Positions 43,535 through 52,929 of a stretch of 64,000 nucleotides of DNA are shown piece by piece (position 1 is the stretch's first letter; every line of letters begins with the position of its first letter). The position numbers and the translations under genes are program-made. Origin of the DNA: Niveibacterium sp. SC-1. GTDB lineage: Bacteria; Pseudomonadota; Gammaproteobacteria; Burkholderiales; Rhodocyclaceae. The stretch spans positions 1,116,001 through 1,180,000 of the forward strand of contig NZ_CP151275.1 in NCBI RefSeq assembly GCF_038235435.1, given 5' to 3'. The notes below the pieces were generated by a model. It was not told where the DNA came from and searched no databases. It saw only the letters and a program-made list of their open reading frames with translations.

Positions 43535-44662
43535 TCAATCGAGAGTTTGCTGAACGGCGGTGGCGCGCCGCTTCACGCTGGCCGCTATCCTTTGCGCAAT
43601 GTCCAAGAGCGCGTCTTTACCCAGAGGTTCGACGCCCTTGTCTTTGGCGATCCTTGCGTCTTGAATCACGTAGAGCATTAAGTCGGGAGTGTCGCCTTTT
43701 TCGTCGGGATTGCCACGCCCCGCGGCAAGATAGCCATAGTCAGCGGTGCCGTCCTTTCGCACGATCTTCACGAACGACTCGACGCCCCTTGTTCCGGCCA
43801 AGGAGATGTCCCGATAGGGAGTCCGCCATTCGCTGCGCAATAAAATCCTGTCAGAAGTGCGGTAGTTCGACCAGAAGAAGTCAGACTTCGCTCTCGGCTC
43901 CAGCTTTGCTTCAATCCGATCGTCGCCACCTTTTAGGGCGCTCGCGTCTTCGAGCCACACGGAAACATCGGGATGGTCACGTAGGCGGTAGGTCATGCCA
44001 ATAGAGCGTTGGGGCTTTCCGTCATCGGTGACGAAAAAATACGGAAGGCAGACGCCCGGTTTGTTGGGGATGCTGCCAAATGGGCGAGCAACGACCCCTG
44101 TCAAGAACATGTTGAGTTCCTTGCCTTGCTCAGCCCAGGTCATATCCCGGCCAGACGAGGAGAGGCGAATGAGCCTGTCTTCAATGAAAAGGGATACGGT
44201 GTAGGCTGCGCTGACTCGGCTGCCGATACCTTTATGTGGCTCAACGCGCAGCATCTCAAAAGCTAGTTTCTCTCCGGAGCTGCTGACCTTCGTACGAACC
44301 GCCCACTTTCTCGACTGCTCGACGTATTTGGATGCCGCGCGATCAAGCGTGCTGATATCCCGTTTCATCAGTTGATGGCTGACAAATAGACGGCCCATAT
44401 AGTGCTGCGCAGACCAGCCGGCGATTTCTCCGTCAGCAAACTCGAACCGCGGTTGAGTGCTGCCAACTCGATATTCCGCTTCCAGCATCTTCACCGAATT
44501 CGCCGCAATCTCGGCATCCCCGGGAAGGCTCAACTGCATCCGTCCGACGCAGTCCGTTTTCCAACTCTCGGGAACTTCGCGCGCATGACAGCCGATAACG
44601 CTTAACGCCAAGAGGGCTTGCAGACAACGGCAAAAAATCGCCATATGGCGTCTCTTCGTCAT
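43535..44662 (-). CDS. Tli4-like T6SS immunity lipoprotein, copy 1
   Basis: A 375-residue protein with a signal peptide ending in a lipobox (LSVIGC, Cys25). The Tli4 C-terminal signature is PNKPGVCLPYFFVTDDGKPQ, parallel to PNTPGLCIPHGFIRDDG in copy 2. Its ATG overlaps the effector stop by 4 bp, as expected for an effector with its cognate immunity protein. It should sit in the periplasm and block the PLD toxin delivered by sister cells. Confidence 0.85.
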   Translation of the reverse strand: MTKRRHMAIFCRCLQALLALSVIGCHAREVPESWKTDCVGRMQLSLPGDAEIAANSVKMLEAEYRVGSTQPRFEFADGEIAGWSAQHYMGRLFVSHQLMKRDISTLDRAASKYVEQSRKWAVRTKVSSSGEKLAFEMLRVEPHKGIGSRVSAAYTVSLFIEDRLIRLSSSGRDMTWAEQGKELNMFLTGVVARPFGSIPNKPGVCLPYFFVTDDGKPQRSIGMTYRLRDHPDVSVWLEDASALKGGDDRIEAKLEPRAKSDFFWSNYRTSDRILLRSEWRTPYRDISLAGTRGVESFVKIVRKDGTADYGYLAAGRGNPDEKGDTPDLMLYVIQDARIAKDKGVEPLGKDALLDIAQRIAASVKRRATAVQQTLD

Positions 44663-47226
44663 GCGTTGGCCTTAACGGATGTGCCGCTCATATTGGGATC
44701 GAATTTTCCGATGAGGGGCCCTGTCGACGGGGGCGAGCCGGCAGGAAGGTCACCAGCCGGCTCATTCTCGGCGACAAGTGACGTCGGGTACGCGAACCCG
44801 ATGTTTTCCTCTTCGGTCCAGTGAATAGGAAGGGCCGTAATGAAGCCCTGAATGTCCTCGAGTTGCCCGACAGCTGTGGCATCGTGCTGCGGCGATGACC
44901 AGAATTCCGGTTGAAATGGCATTGGTGAGGCGAGGTTTCCCTTCCCCCGTGTGTTTTTGGAGGTGGCCGGAAAATTCGCTTCGGGATCCCAAGTGGGTAG
45001 GATGGACGCTTTCCGTAGGACTCCGTTTGCATCTTTCGACCAATTTCTTGGCACAAAAGGGAAGGCTGCCTCATAGGCGGCTGCGTTCCTATCGGCTCGC
45101 GCCTGGATGCGTCGCCAGCTATCGGGGCTGCCCGGTGCTTCGATTGCCGACACTAAGTCCGTGGCGGGGCGAATACCGCCAGCGATGCCGAAGAGCTTCT
45201 TCCAGATGCTGATGCGCAATTCGTGAGCGAAGGCGCGAATCGGTCTCTGACTGCCCTTGCCGTTAATGTCGGCGCGCGTCGTGTCTCCGTCCATTACCAA
45301 GACGGCGATTTCGGAGTCACGTTCGCCGAGCAGGCTTCGATCATTGATGTTGGCGCTCCCGAAAAGAGCGTAAAGATCGTCAATAATCATGAGCTTGGTG
45401 TGCACGTAGATCTGCTCTGTCACATATCTCGCGTCACCGGATTTGGTTCCAGGAAGTTTTGCCCAATTGCGCAAGTTGAGCAGCGTCACATACTCAAAGC
45501 ACCTTTCAAGCGGAATGCCCTCGTACTCCGCATTGTTTTCATCGTTTAGGATGCTTGAATAGTCGCGAGCCTTCTTGTCGATGCGATCGTTTTCCTGCAG
45601 CTCCCGCACTCTAAGGTAGCGTCGAATTCCGTTGAGCAGGCTTTTCTTGCCGAAAACGAGCGTTTGCATCGTCCAGTATACTTGCACCGCAATCGACGCA
45701 TTGCATAGCATCCCCTCAGGGTGAACAGGCAGCGTAATATAGACGTGAAAGTTGGGTTTCTTGGCGTCCAAGATTGCTCGGCCGATTCGCGCAACTAGTG
45801 CTTTGCACACCTCGTTACTCGGTGGTCTGTGAAGATCTGAATCGTCGATGTCGATGGACGGTTTCCATCCGTTTAGCTTCGGCTTGATGTGACCATCCGT
45901 GTCCGCGGCGCCCATCAAGTGGGCGGTGCTGTTTTGATTCGCTCCGCCGAAAGTGTTAATAAACTCCGCGGCTGGAGACAGGGCCCCGAGGGGGCCCCCG
46001 ACGGCTCCGAAATTCGACACAAAGAACTGATTTTCGATGTAGATGAAATGGCGGCTCTTTTCAATTAGTTGAAGCAGCGCCTTCTGTATGTCGCTTTCTG
46101 TGCCGGCAGGAGTGCGTGTCCCTTTTTTAGACGCGAGAGCGTTGTACTCTGCGGCCGCCATGGCGGCCGGTGCGCTGCGCAACACCTGGATCAGGGCTTT
46201 TCCCGGCTTTGGGTACTTTGCCGGGGCCTGCGGCATTGGCAGTTTGATCTTCCCACCAGTGTTCCAGCGGACGACGAAGTTGCGCAGTAGGTCGGATACT
46301 GCAGGCCCTTCGATCCGGCTATGAAGGTCCTGCCATGGCATGCGTGGCTGGGTCGCCGGATTCAACGTCCGACGCAGAACGACGTTTCGCTCAGTGGACG
46401 GGCCGGCCCCGACGTAGCTGGCTCCAACCGCATCGGCTGGGGCCGTATCGTAGGGGACTTGCCAGCCGCCTTTTGCCGCCCGCTCTGATGCGCTCTCAGC
46501 GGCGCTCTTGCCAAAATACGGCACCTTGAATGAGTCAATGGCACCGCTCATCAGGTCGGGATCGACGACGTTGGGGTCTCTGGTTGCGAGGGGCTGAACC
46601 CATGCGATGCAGCCGTTGTAGCGATTCAATACCTCGCGGCCGTCTTTGTTGGCGTGCAAATCGTAAGTCGAGTCATCATATCGACCGTAGGTAATATCAA
46701 TCCCGCCCACGTATGCGATGGCGCGATCGATGATGACTTGTTTCTGGTGGTGGCTGAAGTAGCTATTGTTCTTCGTTGCAAGGGATTTTGCCAAGAGCAC
46801 GTTAACTGGATTGCCGGATACGCCGGGGCGGGTGTTGATGCTCTCCAATACGGCCTTGGTTTGGTCGTCGTAGGTTTGAACCGGATTGGTGTCGTCCCAC
46901 GGCATGACATAGATCTTCACGCCGCGCTTTGCTGCCCGCAATAGCACGTCGTAGAGTCGAACGCCGGGCGCAAGCAGGGCGTCCCAGCTTACCTGCCAGC
47001 CGAGAATGCATATCTCGCTTGAGGCTTTGTCACAACTCGCGGTGAAGTCGGCGAAGTAGTCCCGACCTGTGGTGAAGGGAATGATCTTGTTGCCTTCGGT
47101 CGGTCTGGAGAAGACGGTTGAGCTGCCGACCCACAGATTGCTGGTGAGGGCGCTCGCAAGGGGTGTCCCGTCGTTCTTAACGAGCTGTTTTGCAGTGCGG
47201 GGGGGCGGTTCGGTATGCGTGACCAT
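44659..47226 (-). CDS. T6SS phospholipase D effector (Tle5-like, two HKD motifs)
   Basis: An 855-residue phospholipase D without a signal peptide. HKD motif 1 is H160-Q-K162-x4-D167 in YFSHHQKQVIIDRA. Motif 2 is H609-T-K611-x4-D616 in QIYVHTKLMIIDD, followed by FGSANINDRSLLGERDSE. This is the layout of PldA/PldB-type effectors that cleave phosphatidylethanolamine in target membranes. Its ATG overlaps the VgrG stop (TAATG), so it should ride on that VgrG spike. Base composition is markedly lower in GC than in the VgrG core, which suggests acquired cargo. Confidence 0.9.
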   Translation of the reverse strand: MVTHTEPPPRTAKQLVKNDGTPLASALTSNLWVGSSTVFSRPTEGNKIIPFTTGRDYFADFTASCDKASSEICILGWQVSWDALLAPGVRLYDVLLRAAKRGVKIYVMPWDDTNPVQTYDDQTKAVLESINTRPGVSGNPVNVLLAKSLATKNNSYFSHHQKQVIIDRAIAYVGGIDITYGRYDDSTYDLHANKDGREVLNRYNGCIAWVQPLATRDPNVVDPDLMSGAIDSFKVPYFGKSAAESASERAAKGGWQVPYDTAPADAVGASYVGAGPSTERNVVLRRTLNPATQPRMPWQDLHSRIEGPAVSDLLRNFVVRWNTGGKIKLPMPQAPAKYPKPGKALIQVLRSAPAAMAAAEYNALASKKGTRTPAGTESDIQKALLQLIEKSRHFIYIENQFFVSNFGAVGGPLGALSPAAEFINTFGGANQNSTAHLMGAADTDGHIKPKLNGWKPSIDIDDSDLHRPPSNEVCKALVARIGRAILDAKKPNFHVYITLPVHPEGMLCNASIAVQVYWTMQTLVFGKKSLLNGIRRYLRVRELQENDRIDKKARDYSSILNDENNAEYEGIPLERCFEYVTLLNLRNWAKLPGTKSGDARYVTEQIYVHTKLMIIDDLYALFGSANINDRSLLGERDSEIAVLVMDGDTTRADINGKGSQRPIRAFAHELRISIWKKLFGIAGGIRPATDLVSAIEAPGSPDSWRRIQARADRNAAAYEAAFPFVPRNWSKDANGVLRKASILPTWDPEANFPATSKNTRGKGNLASPMPFQPEFWSSPQHDATAVGQLEDIQGFITALPIHWTEEENIGFAYPTSLVAENEPAGDLPAGSPPSTGPLIGKFDPNMSGTSVKANA

Positions 47227-50200
47227 TAGTAGGTTTTTTCGATCGTTTTGAGTAACGCGGCGCCTGTGCGTGCCTTGTTCTCGTCGCTCGCAAGCTTTGC
47301 GTGGAAGTCGTCAACGGGGTTGTCCCCGACTAATCCGAACTCGTCGCTATAGCCGAGCGCGTCCAACGCGTGGAGCCGCTTCTGTCCATCGGTCCAGTCG
47401 TCGTCGACGCTTGCCAACGACAGGTTGTGGGCATGGCTGTCTGCAACAATCCAGATTGAAGACGGAGATCTGTTATAGGAATCATGCAGTGCCTTCTCTT
47501 CGTCAGGTGACAGCACTAGTTTTCCGTTGTTGTCGCTGGTGCCGGCAAGGATCTGCACTCCACTTTGCACTGCGTGCTGCTGATCTGGAGCGTGGACGAT
47601 TCGCCAATCAGTATCGGGCAGCGCTACGCCGTGGGGGCCTGGAACGTCCTTGAGCTGAAGGTCAAATCTCGCCGGTATGTTGTCAAGCGAAGTGCGCGGC
47701 ATGGTAGGAAGCCGCGCCGTGATTCTGTCCGACTCCGCAAAACTCTTCTTAGCCGCATGCACCGTCAGCGTCCCCGGGCATTGCACCGTGATGTTCCCGC
47801 CCTCGATCGTGATCGCCGCGCCGCCGGCGGTGGCGAGGTGGATGCGTTTAGCGGCGGCGGTGGTGAGGGCTGCGTTGATGCTGGCCAGCTTCACGTCATT
47901 GCGCGCGGCGAGTTCGATCGGGCCGTTCTGGGCTTGCAGAGTGACCGGGCCGTGGGCGGCGTGGGCGATGAGTTCTCCCTGACCGCTGGCGCCGGCCATC
48001 AGGCTCAGCGTTTGTTGGCTGTGCAGGCGTAGCGCGCCGCCGGTGGCGAGTTCGGTGTCGGCGCCGCTGGCCCAGGTGAGCGTGTCGCCGCTGGCCCATT
48101 GGAGGTGCTGGCCGGCGACGATGCCGATGCCGCCGCGGCCGGCGAGGCCGAGCAGGGGGTCGGTGCTGTGCGGGATGCGGTCCTTGCCGGGCGCCGTGTT
48201 GCGCGCACCGGCATCTTCGCTGGCGCGGCCCCAGCTTGCATGCACCATGCCGCTCGCGGCGTTCTGGTGGGCAGCGAGCGGCGCACGCTGTTCGTCGAGC
48301 GCGCTCTGGCCAGCGGACTTGCTGCCTGCATGGCCGGCGAGCGGTGTGTTCTGGTGGGTGTCGGCGACCGGGCCGCTGGCCTGGCCGAGGGCGGCGGCCT
48401 GCTTGAGCAGGGCCTGTACGGCGGCGGCGTCGCCCGCCGGTTCGGACGAGGCCTGGTCGATGCGGCCGGCGATGGGCCAAGTGGTGAAAAGCAGGCCGCG
48501 TGCAGCACGGATGGCGCCGTAGGCATCGGTTCGTAGTTCGAAGCCGTCGCCGCGATGGCTGCCGCGGTAGTTATCGGCCTGGTGCACGAGGTGACCGAGG
48601 TTGAGCTGGCTCGCCGCACGGGTGCTCGCCATCTGGACGCGCAGCTGCGCGTCGGTGTCGTCGAAGACGAGCTGGTTAAAGGTCGAGGGAACGTTGGTGC
48701 CCTGGCCGAGTTCGGCGCTCTTAAAGCCCGAGAGGGAGGCGCGGTTGCGGTGGCCGCCGTGGGCACCGCCTTCGCCGTGCCATGCGGGACTACGCCCCCC
48801 GACAAGATTGCCTTGAGCCGCGGGGCGATGATCGGCGGCCTGCCTGAAGAGTTCGGCGGTGTCGGCTTCTCCTGATTCGTCGCCGGGACTGGGCGCCTGA
48901 CCGCCTTCGCCCTGGCCGTTGTAGAGGCCGCCCAGCACGATCGGGCGGTCGATGTCGCCTTCGAGAAAGCCCACCAGCACTTCCTGGCCGATGCGTGGGA
49001 CAAATTGCATCCCCATGCCCTGGCCCGCGACGCGGCTGGCGATGCGCAGCCAGGCGGTATTCGGTGCCTGCTCGCCATCACCGTCTGCTTGCCAGTGAAA
49101 GCGTACGCGCACGCGATGCAGGGCGTCGGTGAAGACTTCGCCGTCCGGACCGGGCGAGGCTGCGCCGTCGGCGCCCACCACGATGGCGCTTTGCGCACCC
49201 GGCGCCGTCGGGCGCGGATTCAGGCGCAGGCCGGTGCCATCCTCCAGCGCCGGCCGCCAGGGCACTTCCGCGCGCTGCACGGCGAACACGGCTGCGTAGC
49301 CACGTGTGCGCGCGGACGCGCCGAGGCTGTCGAGGTCGAGTGCGGGCAGTCCGTCGGCGGCGCGTTTGGATACGTCGGCGCGATCTAGCCAGTCGCGCAG
49401 GGCTTCGAGCGCGCCGTCCTGGTTGCGGGCGTGGGGCAGGTTGTTCAAGGCAAGCGCCCGCAGTCCCAGGACGAGCCAGGTTTTCTCTTCTGCCGAGGCG
49501 TCCAGCCAGGGCGCGGTCGGCGCGTTGCTCAGCGCGAAGCGGGTGCCGGCGCGCAGGCTGCGCAAGGAGCCGGCGGCGGCAACGTTCTCGCTGCGCGCCT
49601 CCGCGGCTTCCCGCAAGAGACGCAGCTGACGCGACAGGCTGGCGTCGTTGCCGAAGGCGTAAGCGCCGGGCGTGTCGTAGTCCTGCAGATCGAGCGCCTT
49701 GCCGCCCAGGCGTTCCGGCGGGCTTTCCTCGATGCCGTTGAGCACCGTCCGCGACTTGTAGCTCCAGCTTGCCAGCTGGGTAGCGGAGGCGACGACGCGC
49801 CGCTGCGTCTGCCACTGCGTGACGGCGTCGCTTTGCTCGGCGGCATCGGCACGATGGAAGCGGATGCCGTTTTCTGCGGCGCTCACGGGGTCTTCGGGAA
49901 GTGCGCCGCTTGCTGCAAAGAGCCGCAACGTGTGCGCGCTGGCCGTGCTGAGGGCTTCTTCCTGTTGATCTTCGCGTTCGGCGAAGCAGAAGCCGATGCC
50001 TTCTTCGGCCAGCAGGCGGCTGAGGAAGTCGTAGTCGCTTTCGCGGTACTGCACGCAGTAGCTGCGCAGCGGCATCTCGCCGAGCGCTTCTTCGCAGCCC
50101 GCGTCCCAGGTCCAGTGCGCACGCGGCGCGTAGGCGGCGAAGACTGCTTCGACGATGTCGCGCAGGCTCTTTTCCTGGAAAACGCGGCAATCGCTGCGCT

Positions 50201-50561
50201 GGGTCGCGAGCCACAGCCAGGGCACGAGGCGGAGGCGATAGCGGGTGAGCGCCTGGTCCGAGCCCAGGCGCTCCGCCTGGCTCACATAGCCGCTGCGCAG
50301 GCTCGGGCTGCCGTCGGCGAGGCGGATCGACAGGCGCGCCTGGCGTCCGATGAGATCGGCCAGCGCCAGGTCGGGCGCGGGGGAGAGCAGGAAGACATCG
50401 AAGCGGGAGAGGCTCGACAAGCCTTCCGTCGCGAGGAAGGACTCCACCTGCAGGCTCGCGCCGATGTCCGACCCATCCTGCAGGTCGATGTCGAGCAGGC
50501 GGGTGCGCGAGTCCAGGCCGGTGGTGAGCTCGGACAGCGCAGTGCTGAAAGAATCGAACAT
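47226..50561 (-). CDS. vgrG: Extended VgrG spike protein (T6SS)
   Basis: An 1111-residue type VI spike. Residues 1 to about 500 form the gp27-like hub (SRFDVFLLSPAPDLALADLI, YRESDYDFLSRLLAEEGIGF). At about 510-550 lies the gp5 OB-fold (FVPRIGQEVLVGFLEGDIDR, PIVLGGLYNGQG), then a DUF2345-type beta-needle (about 800-940, GGIGIVAGQHLQWASGDTLT). About 170 extra C-terminal residues follow (about 940-1111; DVPGPHGVALPDTDWRI, then WIVADSHAHNLSLASVDDDW) of lower GC. This tail is likely the adaptor for the adjoining PLD. No core T6SS genes are in the window, so this is an orphan vgrG island. Confidence 0.92.
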   Translation of the reverse strand: MFDSFSTALSELTTGLDSRTRLLDIDLQDGSDIGASLQVESFLATEGLSSLSRFDVFLLSPAPDLALADLIGRQARLSIRLADGSPSLRSGYVSQAERLGSDQALTRYRLRLVPWLWLATQRSDCRVFQEKSLRDIVEAVFAAYAPRAHWTWDAGCEEALGEMPLRSYCVQYRESDYDFLSRLLAEEGIGFCFAEREDQQEEALSTASAHTLRLFAASGALPEDPVSAAENGIRFHRADAAEQSDAVTQWQTQRRVVASATQLASWSYKSRTVLNGIEESPPERLGGKALDLQDYDTPGAYAFGNDASLSRQLRLLREAAEARSENVAAAGSLRSLRAGTRFALSNAPTAPWLDASAEEKTWLVLGLRALALNNLPHARNQDGALEALRDWLDRADVSKRAADGLPALDLDSLGASARTRGYAAVFAVQRAEVPWRPALEDGTGLRLNPRPTAPGAQSAIVVGADGAASPGPDGEVFTDALHRVRVRFHWQADGDGEQAPNTAWLRIASRVAGQGMGMQFVPRIGQEVLVGFLEGDIDRPIVLGGLYNGQGEGGQAPSPGDESGEADTAELFRQAADHRPAAQGNLVGGRSPAWHGEGGAHGGHRNRASLSGFKSAELGQGTNVPSTFNQLVFDDTDAQLRVQMASTRAASQLNLGHLVHQADNYRGSHRGDGFELRTDAYGAIRAARGLLFTTWPIAGRIDQASSEPAGDAAAVQALLKQAAALGQASGPVADTHQNTPLAGHAGSKSAGQSALDEQRAPLAAHQNAASGMVHASWGRASEDAGARNTAPGKDRIPHSTDPLLGLAGRGGIGIVAGQHLQWASGDTLTWASGADTELATGGALRLHSQQTLSLMAGASGQGELIAHAAHGPVTLQAQNGPIELAARNDVKLASINAALTTAAAKRIHLATAGGAAITIEGGNITVQCPGTLTVHAAKKSFAESDRITARLPTMPRTSLDNIPARFDLQLKDVPGPHGVALPDTDWRIVHAPDQQHAVQSGVQILAGTSDNNGKLVLSPDEEKALHDSYNRSPSSIWIVADSHAHNLSLASVDDDWTDGQKRLHALDALGYSDEFGLVGDNPVDDFHAKLASDENKARTGAALLKTIEKTY

Positions 50562-50739
50562 GGGGCGGGTGATGCGATTTGCATGGCGGAGGAAGCGGCG
50601 ATGCTATGCAAATCGCGTGATGGTCGACAAGCGATCTCTGCGTCCGAGTGCGAACGAGTTTGCGATTGTCATGTCTTGCGCCGTGCCGATCCCAGCAAAG
50701 GCCTTGCCCGACGGCCCCGGGGTTGCGGCGGCGCCTTGG

Positions 50740-51267
50740 CTACTCGTCCATCACGCTTTCGGGTGTGCTGACGGCTTCCAGCGCGTCACCCACGGCAATC
50801 CAGCCGGCTTCCAGGATCTGCGCGCTGATGCCGCCCTGACCACGCATGGCGCTGTAACCGCCCGGACCCAGCGCTTCCTCCATGCGGGAACAGGGGTGGC
50901 AGAGTTCGGTGAACTCCAGCAGGGCAGAGCCCAGACGGAAGCGGCGGCCCTTGAGCGCCAGCAGGTTGATGCCGGAAATGACCACGTTGCGGCGCAGCCA
51001 GGCCGGATCCACGGACGCATGGCCCGAGCAGGCCGCGATCATCGGCAGGTGTTCGGACTGGATGAGGGTCACGCCCCGCTTGCCGCTGGCGCCCCGGTAG
51101 CGGTCGCCTTCCTCGCTGGTTTCGTCCAGGCGCAAGCCGCCGCCCTCGCGGGCGAAGGCGCGTTCGACGACCTTGATCGGGCCCATGCGCTCGGTGCGCA
51201 GTCCGATCCATTCGATGCGCCCGGGCTGGTGCAGCCGGGCGAGGCGTTGCTTGATGTTCTCGTCCAT
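50740..51267 (-). CDS. MOSC-domain protein
   Basis: A 175-residue protein with the MOSC fold: RIEWIGLRTERMGPIKVVER, DRYRGASGKRGVTLIQSEHL, RRNVVISGINLLALKGRRF, and the molybdenum-cofactor-contact Cys in ELCHPCSRMEEALGPGGYSA. MOSC proteins handle sulfurated Moco or reduce N-hydroxylated compounds. It lies 33 bp after the DHFR-like gene on the same strand. Confidence 0.9.
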   Translation of the reverse strand: MDENIKQRLARLHQPGRIEWIGLRTERMGPIKVVERAFAREGGGLRLDETSEEGDRYRGASGKRGVTLIQSEHLPMIAACSGHASVDPAWLRRNVVISGINLLALKGRRFRLGSALLEFTELCHPCSRMEEALGPGGYSAMRGQGGISAQILEAGWIAVGDALEAVSTPESVMDE

Positions 51268-51300
51268 CCCCGGATTTTGCCAAATCCCGGCACGAGCGGC

Positions 51301-51831
51301 TCAGCGAATGGCCCGATAGCCCAGTTGCACGACGCCGTCCGGATAGCGCTCGAAACGCTCCAGCAGCAAGGGCCAGGCGCCCGCCGTGCGGTCTCCGAAG
51401 ATCGGGATGCCGCGGCCCAGGGCGACCGGCATCACCGAGACGATCAGCTTGTCGATCAGGCCCGCGGCCAGGAAGGCGCCGGCCAGTTCGCCGCCGCCGA
51501 CGAGCCAGGCCCGCCGCACCCGGCTCGCCCGCAGCTGCGCGACGACTTCGACGGGCGAGGCGCCGGTCGCCAGCACATTGGGCGGCAGCGCGTTCAGGGA
51601 GCGGCGCGAGAAGACCCAGGTGGACTTGCCGGCGTAGGGCCAATCGCCCATCGCGCGGCAGACCTCGAAGGTGCTGCGGCCCATCAGCACGGCTTCGATC
51701 CCGGCATAGAAGGGCGCGTAGCCGTAGTCCTCGCCGCTTTCCTCGAAGGGCTTGAGCCAGTCCAGGCCGCCTTCCGGCGTGGCGATGAAGCCGTCCAGGC
51801 TCTGCGCGACGTAGTAGCAGATCTCGGTCAT
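51301..51831 (-). CDS. RibD C-terminal/dihydrofolate-reductase-family protein
   Basis: A 176-residue protein of the RibD-C/DHFR-like superfamily. It opens EICYYVAQSLDGFIATPEGG and continues VLMGRSTFEVCRAMGDWPYA, AWLVGGGELAGAFLAAGLID and SVMPVALGRGIPIFGDR. These bind NADPH; the physiological substrate of such stand-alone forms is unknown. It lies 7 bp after the rejoined 52-residue ORF split by IS481 copy 2. Confidence 0.9.
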   Translation of the reverse strand: MTEICYYVAQSLDGFIATPEGGLDWLKPFEESGEDYGYAPFYAGIEAVLMGRSTFEVCRAMGDWPYAGKSTWVFSRRSLNALPPNVLATGASPVEVVAQLRASRVRRAWLVGGGELAGAFLAAGLIDKLIVSVMPVALGRGIPIFGDRTAGAWPLLLERFERYPDGVVQLGYRAIR

Positions 51832-51838
51832 GGGCGGC

Positions 51839-51881
51839 TCAGTAGCGCGCCCAGCAGCTGCGGCCGCGATGGCGCACTAGA
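51839..51881 (-). pseudogene. 3' fragment of a short ORF split by IS481 copy 2
   Basis: On the minus strand this encodes the end (VRHRGRSCWARY, then TGA) of the frame that starts at 53046. Excising the IS and one ACTAGA restores a continuous 52-residue frame through IDRGGLVRHR. It would end 7 bp before the DHFR-like gene. Confidence 0.5.
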
Positions 51882-52924
51882 TGTGAAGGCTCAATAGGTT
51901 GTTTCGGGTGTTCACCCGGAGAGGTTCTGAGAGACTGGAAATCGCCAAACCCCCAGTCAGACGAGAACAAGACACCGGATGAACACCCATAAGAATGCCC
52001 GACTGACGTATCTGCGTCGCCTGGAGATGGTCCAGGACATTACCGAACGTGGGCTGCCAGTCCCGCAGGCAGCGGCGTGTCACGGCGTAAGCGCGGTGAC
52101 CGCGCGCAAGTGGCTGGGCCGCTATCTGGCCGGTGGTGCTGCGGCCCTGCTCGACAAGTCCTCGCGCCCCGAGCGCTCGCCGCGCGCGATCGCCCCGGAC
52201 GTGGCGCTGACGATCGTCGAGCTGCGTCGCAAGCTCTTCTTGCAGGCCCGCATTGCGAGCTACATGGGCGTGTCGCGCGCCACCGTGAGCCGCGTACTGC
52301 GCCGCGCAGGGCTATCTCGACTGAGCGATCTGCAGCCGCCCGAGCCGGTGCAGCGCTACGAGCGCGACACGCCCGGCGAACTGCTGCACCTCGACATCAA
52401 GAAACTCGGCCGCTTCGAGCAGACTGGCCATCGGATTACCGGCGAGCGTCAGCATCGAAGTCGGCACTGCGGCTGGGAATATCTGTTCGTGGCCATCGAC
52501 GACCACAGCCGCACGGCCTTCACCCAGCTCTATCCGGACGAGCGCCGCTCCAGTGCCATCGCCTTCCTGCGCGCGGCCCACGACTACTTCAAGACCCTGG
52601 GCGTGCCAATCCAGCGGCTGATCACCGACAACGGGTCCGCCTTCCGCTCCCACGCCTTTGGACACGCCTGTGTCGAACTGGGCATCACGCAGAAGTTCAC
52701 GCGCGCCTACCGCCCACAGACCAACGGCAAGGCCGAACGCTTCATCCAGTCCGCCCTACGAGAATGGGCCTACGGCCACGCTTACCAGAATTCTCATGAG
52801 CGCGGCACGGCTCTGACCCTTTGGAATCACTACTACAACTGGCACCGCCCGCATTACGGCATCGGATGCCATGTACCTATGGCCCGTCTCTCAGAACACG
52901 CAAACAACGTCTTGACTCTTCACA
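51882..52924 (+). mobile_element. IS481-family insertion sequence, copy 2 (1043 bp)
   Basis: This copy has the same terminal repeats and length as the copy at 2762-3804 and the same orientation. It is flanked by ACTAGA at 51876-51881 and 52925-52930. The target repeat differs from copy 1, so the two were separate insertions, not the ends of a composite transposon. It interrupts a short minus-strand frame in front of the DHFR-like gene. Confidence 0.93.
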
Positions 52925-52929
52925 ACTAG
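51979..52929 (+). CDS. IS481-family DDE transposase, copy 2
   Basis: The protein is the same as copy 1 except for the last residue (Asn instead of Ser). That codon and the TAG stop are completed by the flanking target duplication. The integrase triad (LLHLDIKKLG, LITDNGSAF, QTNGKAERF) and the helix-turn-helix are intact. Confidence 0.93.
   Translation: MNTHKNARLTYLRRLEMVQDITERGLPVPQAAACHGVSAVTARKWLGRYLAGGAAALLDKSSRPERSPRAIAPDVALTIVELRRKLFLQARIASYMGVSRATVSRVLRRAGLSRLSDLQPPEPVQRYERDTPGELLHLDIKKLGRFEQTGHRITGERQHRSRHCGWEYLFVAIDDHSRTAFTQLYPDERRSSAIAFLRAAHDYFKTLGVPIQRLITDNGSAFRSHAFGHACVELGITQKFTRAYRPQTNGKAERFIQSALREWAYGHAYQNSHERGTALTLWNHYYNWHRPHYGIGCHVPMARLSEHANNVLTLHN

Noticed and set aside
2762..52924. 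Composite transposon bounded by the two IS481 copies
   Set aside because: Each copy has its own different perfect 6-bp target duplication, which shows independent insertions, and the region between holds core genes in normal order.
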